The notes under the pieces were generated by a model that was not told where the DNA came from, searched no databases, and saw only the letters and a program-made list of their open reading frames with translations. From positions 1 through 17,556 of the forward strand of contig JAVZSA010000027.1 of NCBI GenBank assembly GCA_038880255.1: a stretch of DNA of 17,556 bases, read 5' to 3'. The stretch is from ARK-15 sp038880255 (GTDB lineage Archaea; Thermoplasmatota; Thermoplasmata; Thermoplasmatales; ARK-15). A program made the translations under genes and the position numbers. Below, one piece after another: positions 16,058 to 17,556 of the stretch (position 1 is its first letter; every line of letters begins with the position of its first letter).

Positions 16058-16999
16058 TCTTTCAGGAAAATCAGGATTTAATCCCCTCAATTTTGCAGCA
16101 TAATATGAAAGAAATTGAAAGGGTATTATGTAAACCATTGGAAATAACTCATATTCAGTATTAGGTAAATAGAGATCAGAATCTTCAGATCCAAATTTAA
16201 TAGTTTTAGTATATTTTTCAATCTTCTTAATTGATTCATTATCAACATTAACATCCTTAAGAATAATAATTGTACTTTTTTCTTCAAATATTTGTATAGG
16301 GCCATGAAATACTTCATTTAGGTAAAATGGGATGGAAGTTATTCTAGCTGTTTCAATAAGTTTTAAGGATGCTTCCATGGTTGTAATAAAATTTATACCA
16401 GTACCAAGTATAAAAACGTAATCTTTTAAATTTTTTGAAAATTTTTCAATTTCATTATCCAATGATAATATTGTTTTTATTTTTTTAGAAATATCATCAA
16501 TCTGTACACTTTCATTTTTTAAATATTTGTATAGTGCATAGGAAAAGGTAAGCATTGAGATATAAGATTTTGTAGCTGGAATAGCAATTTCTTTACCAGA
16601 ATTTAAATAAGCAGAAATATGAGAAATGTTAGAAAGGCTTGAATCATTATTGTTAACTATGGAAATTATAGTACTTTTTTTATCAAGGCACAATTTGGCA
16701 GCATTTAATGTATCTAAATTCTCACCTGATTGACTAAAAAATATACAAATATCATTCTCTTTAATTTTTTGGATGTGATGACTTATTTCTGTTGAAGGAA
16801 TTGCCCAAGAATTTAAGTGGAATCTATTAAGCAAATTTTCAAGATATAAAGATGAATGGTAACTTGTTCCATCCCCCATAATATAAATTTTTTTAGAATC
16901 CAGGATTTTTCCTGAGATTTCATCTAGATTTTTTCTAATACTTTCATAGGTTCTTTTTACAACATCAGCTTCTTCTAAAATCTCTTTTAACATCTGCAT
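16040..16999 (-). CDS. SIS-domain aminosugar isomerase/deaminase (GlmS isomerase-like, GlmD type)
   Basis: A 319-residue protein with two SIS (sugar isomerase) domains resembling the isomerase half of GlmS and archaeal glucosamine-6-phosphate deaminase GlmD. Seen: MGDGTSYHSS and SQSGENLDTL (phosphosugar binding, SIS 1), IPATKSYISML, then ILGTGINFITTMEASLKLIE and NEVFHGPIQIFEE in SIS 2, and the C-terminal RGLNPDFPERLKKFF, where GlmS relatives carry catalytic residues. No glutaminase domain is present, so it would convert GlcN-6-P to fructose-6-P and ammonia, not make GlcN-6-P. An ATG at 17044 opens the frame, but MQMLKEILEEAD at 16999 (or 16993) is the better start: a TATA box lies 25 bases upstream. 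The stop is TAG. Specificity is inferred. Confidence 0.82.
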   Translation of the reverse strand: MQMLKEILEEADVVKRTYESIRKNLDEISGKILDSKKIYIMGDGTSYHSSLYLENLLNRFHLNSWAIPSTEISHHIQKIKENDICIFFSQSGENLDTLNAAKLCLDKKSTIISIVNNNDSSLSNISHISAYLNSGKEIAIPATKSYISMLTFSYALYKYLKNESVQIDDISKKIKTILSLDNEIEKFSKNLKDYVFILGTGINFITTMEASLKLIETARITSIPFYLNEVFHGPIQIFEEKSTIIILKDVNVDNESIKKIEKYTKTIKFGSEDSDLYLPNTEYELFPMVYIIPFQFLSYYAAKLRGLNPDFPERLKKFF

Positions 17000-17076
17000 T
17001 AAAAAATTATATAGTGAATAAATAATTAAATTTTTCATCCACAATTTTAAAAATATGGAAATATTATAGAGAATAT
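17000..17076. promoter_or_regulatory. Divergent promoters between SIS deaminase and murQ genes
   Basis: On the minus strand TTTAATTATTTATT (complement of 17017-17030) is centred 25 bases before the ATG at 16999. On the plus strand TTTTAAAAATAT (17045-17056) is centred about 26 bases before the murQ ATG at 17077. Both genes would give leaderless messages from one short region, so a shared regulator is possible. Confidence 0.55.
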
Positions 17077-17556
17077 ATGAATGAAAAGAAAATACCCGTT
17101 ACAGAAAGAAACAATCCTAGAACCTTAAACATAGATAAATATGATACGATGGAAATTTTAAGAACAATACATTTGGAAGATATTAGAGCTTATGAAGCTG
17201 TGGGGTGTCAACTTAAAAAAATTTCAGAAATAGTTGATAAAATATATAAAAAGTTCAGTGAAGGAGGAAGGGTGATATATGTTGGTGCAGGAACAAGTGG
17301 TAGATTGGGTACACAAGACGCAATAGAAATGTGGCCTACTTTTGGATTTGGAAAAGACAAATTTGATTATGTAATAGCAGGAGGCGATGAAGCATTAAAA
17401 AGATCTATTGAAAATGCAGAGGATATTGAAGATGACGCAATAAGAGCATTGAAAGAAAAAAATATAAAGAAAAATGACAGTATATTGGGAATTTCTGCAT
17501 CGGGTTTAACACCCTTTGTTTATTCAGCAGTGAACTACCCCGCCCTTACGGACTGG
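17077..17556 (+). CDS. murQ: N-acetylmuramic acid 6-phosphate etherase (MurQ-like), 3' part missing
   Basis: The first 151 or so residues match MurQ, the SIS-fold enzyme that cleaves the lactyl ether of MurNAc-6-P to GlcNAc-6-P and lactate. Seen: TERNNPRTLNIDKY, GGRVIYVGAGTSGRLGTQDA (62-82, phosphosugar loop), AIEMWPTFG (E84), IAGGDEALKRSIENAED with E112, and GISASGLTPFV (138-148). The two acidic residues thought to be catalytic in bacterial MurQ are both in place. Full-length MurQ is about 300 residues. The frame stays open to the window edge, but from 17530 the sequence turns GC-rich and looks like a transposon end, so the last nine codons are probably not MurQ. MurNAc is not made by archaea; a GckR-like regulatory role is the alternative. 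Confidence 0.8.
   Translation, partial: MNEKKIPVTERNNPRTLNIDKYDTMEILRTIHLEDIRAYEAVGCQLKKISEIVDKIYKKFSEGGRVIYVGAGTSGRLGTQDAIEMWPTFGFGKDKFDYVIAGGDEALKRSIENAEDIEDDAIRALKEKNIKKNDSILGISASGLTPFVYSAVNYPALTDW
17530..17556 (-). mobile_element. Probable right end of an IS200/IS605 (TnpB) element inserted in murQ
   Basis: The plus strand abruptly becomes GC-rich: TGAACTACCCCGCCC then TTACGGACTGG. Read on the minus strand it is a hairpin, CCAGTCC, loop GTAA, GGGCGGG, followed by GTAGTTCA. A GNRA-type loop on a GC stem ending in (G)TAGTTCA is a form I know from right ends of IS200/IS605/IS1341 elements, where it is also the 3' end of the TnpB omega-RNA scaffold. The stem here has one A-G mismatch and one G-U pair. 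The element's body would lie outside the window to the right, with tnpB on the minus strand. This rests on motif memory and a composition jump, not a search. Confidence 0.55.

Noticed and set aside
1..17556. tRNA, rRNA and CRISPR features
   Set aside because: No GGTTCGANTCC-like T-loop with a matching acceptor stem, no rRNA-like block and no regularly spaced repeats were seen in the intergenic DNA.

Overview
This window comes from an AT-rich archaeon (roughly 30% G+C by eye). The evidence is ribosomal protein S17e, a eukaryotic-type small primase subunit (PriS), TATA boxes about 25-28 bases upstream of most first-gene start codons (leaderless transcription), and strong GGTGAT/GGAGGTGAT ribosome sites at internal operon genes. 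A Bat-type HTH_10 regulator and the overall style would fit Thermoplasmata or a similar thermoacidophilic lineage, but the taxon is a guess.

Left part (1-8.4 kb), ordinary and intact. On the minus strand are S17e, priS, an ACT-domain threonine dehydratase and a small DUF1805 protein; the last three are nearly contiguous and share a promoter facing an MFS transporter (3177-4415, plus). A 579-base gap follows, holding a possible decayed ORF tail. Then come a beta-CASP metallo-beta-lactamase RNase (4995-6500, plus) and a minus-strand ABC-2 exporter pair (ATPase and permease).

Middle part (8.49-12.48 kb), a tightly packed plus-strand operon: a helical protein of unknown function, an SPFH/band-7 protein carrying a glycine-rich stretch and three zinc ribbons, a second zinc-ribbon protein with an unrecognised domain, and a family 3 glycoside hydrolase (beta-N-acetylhexosaminidase type). 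The hydrolase is broken by an in-frame TAG and a frameshift.

Right part (12.48-17.56 kb), amino-sugar genes interleaved with decaying genes: a BadF/NagK-type kinase, a quinol-dependent nitric oxide reductase with its catalytic core deleted, a Bat/HTH_10 regulator with a stop and a frameshift, a PIG-L deacetylase, a SIS-domain aminosugar isomerase/deaminase, and a MurQ-like MurNAc-6-P etherase that runs to the window edge. The last 27 bases abruptly become GC-rich and match the right-end/omega-RNA hairpin style of IS200/IS605 (TnpB) elements, so murQ is probably interrupted.

Together the GH3 enzyme, kinase, MurQ, PIG-L deacetylase and SIS deaminase would make a complete route from GlcNAc/MurNAc oligosaccharides (chitin- or peptidoglycan-derived) to fructose-6-phosphate, lactate, acetate and ammonia. 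That is unexpected in an organism that should not make MurNAc. The most interesting points are this possible peptidoglycan-sugar scavenging set, its visible erosion, and the SPFH/zinc-ribbon operon attached to it.
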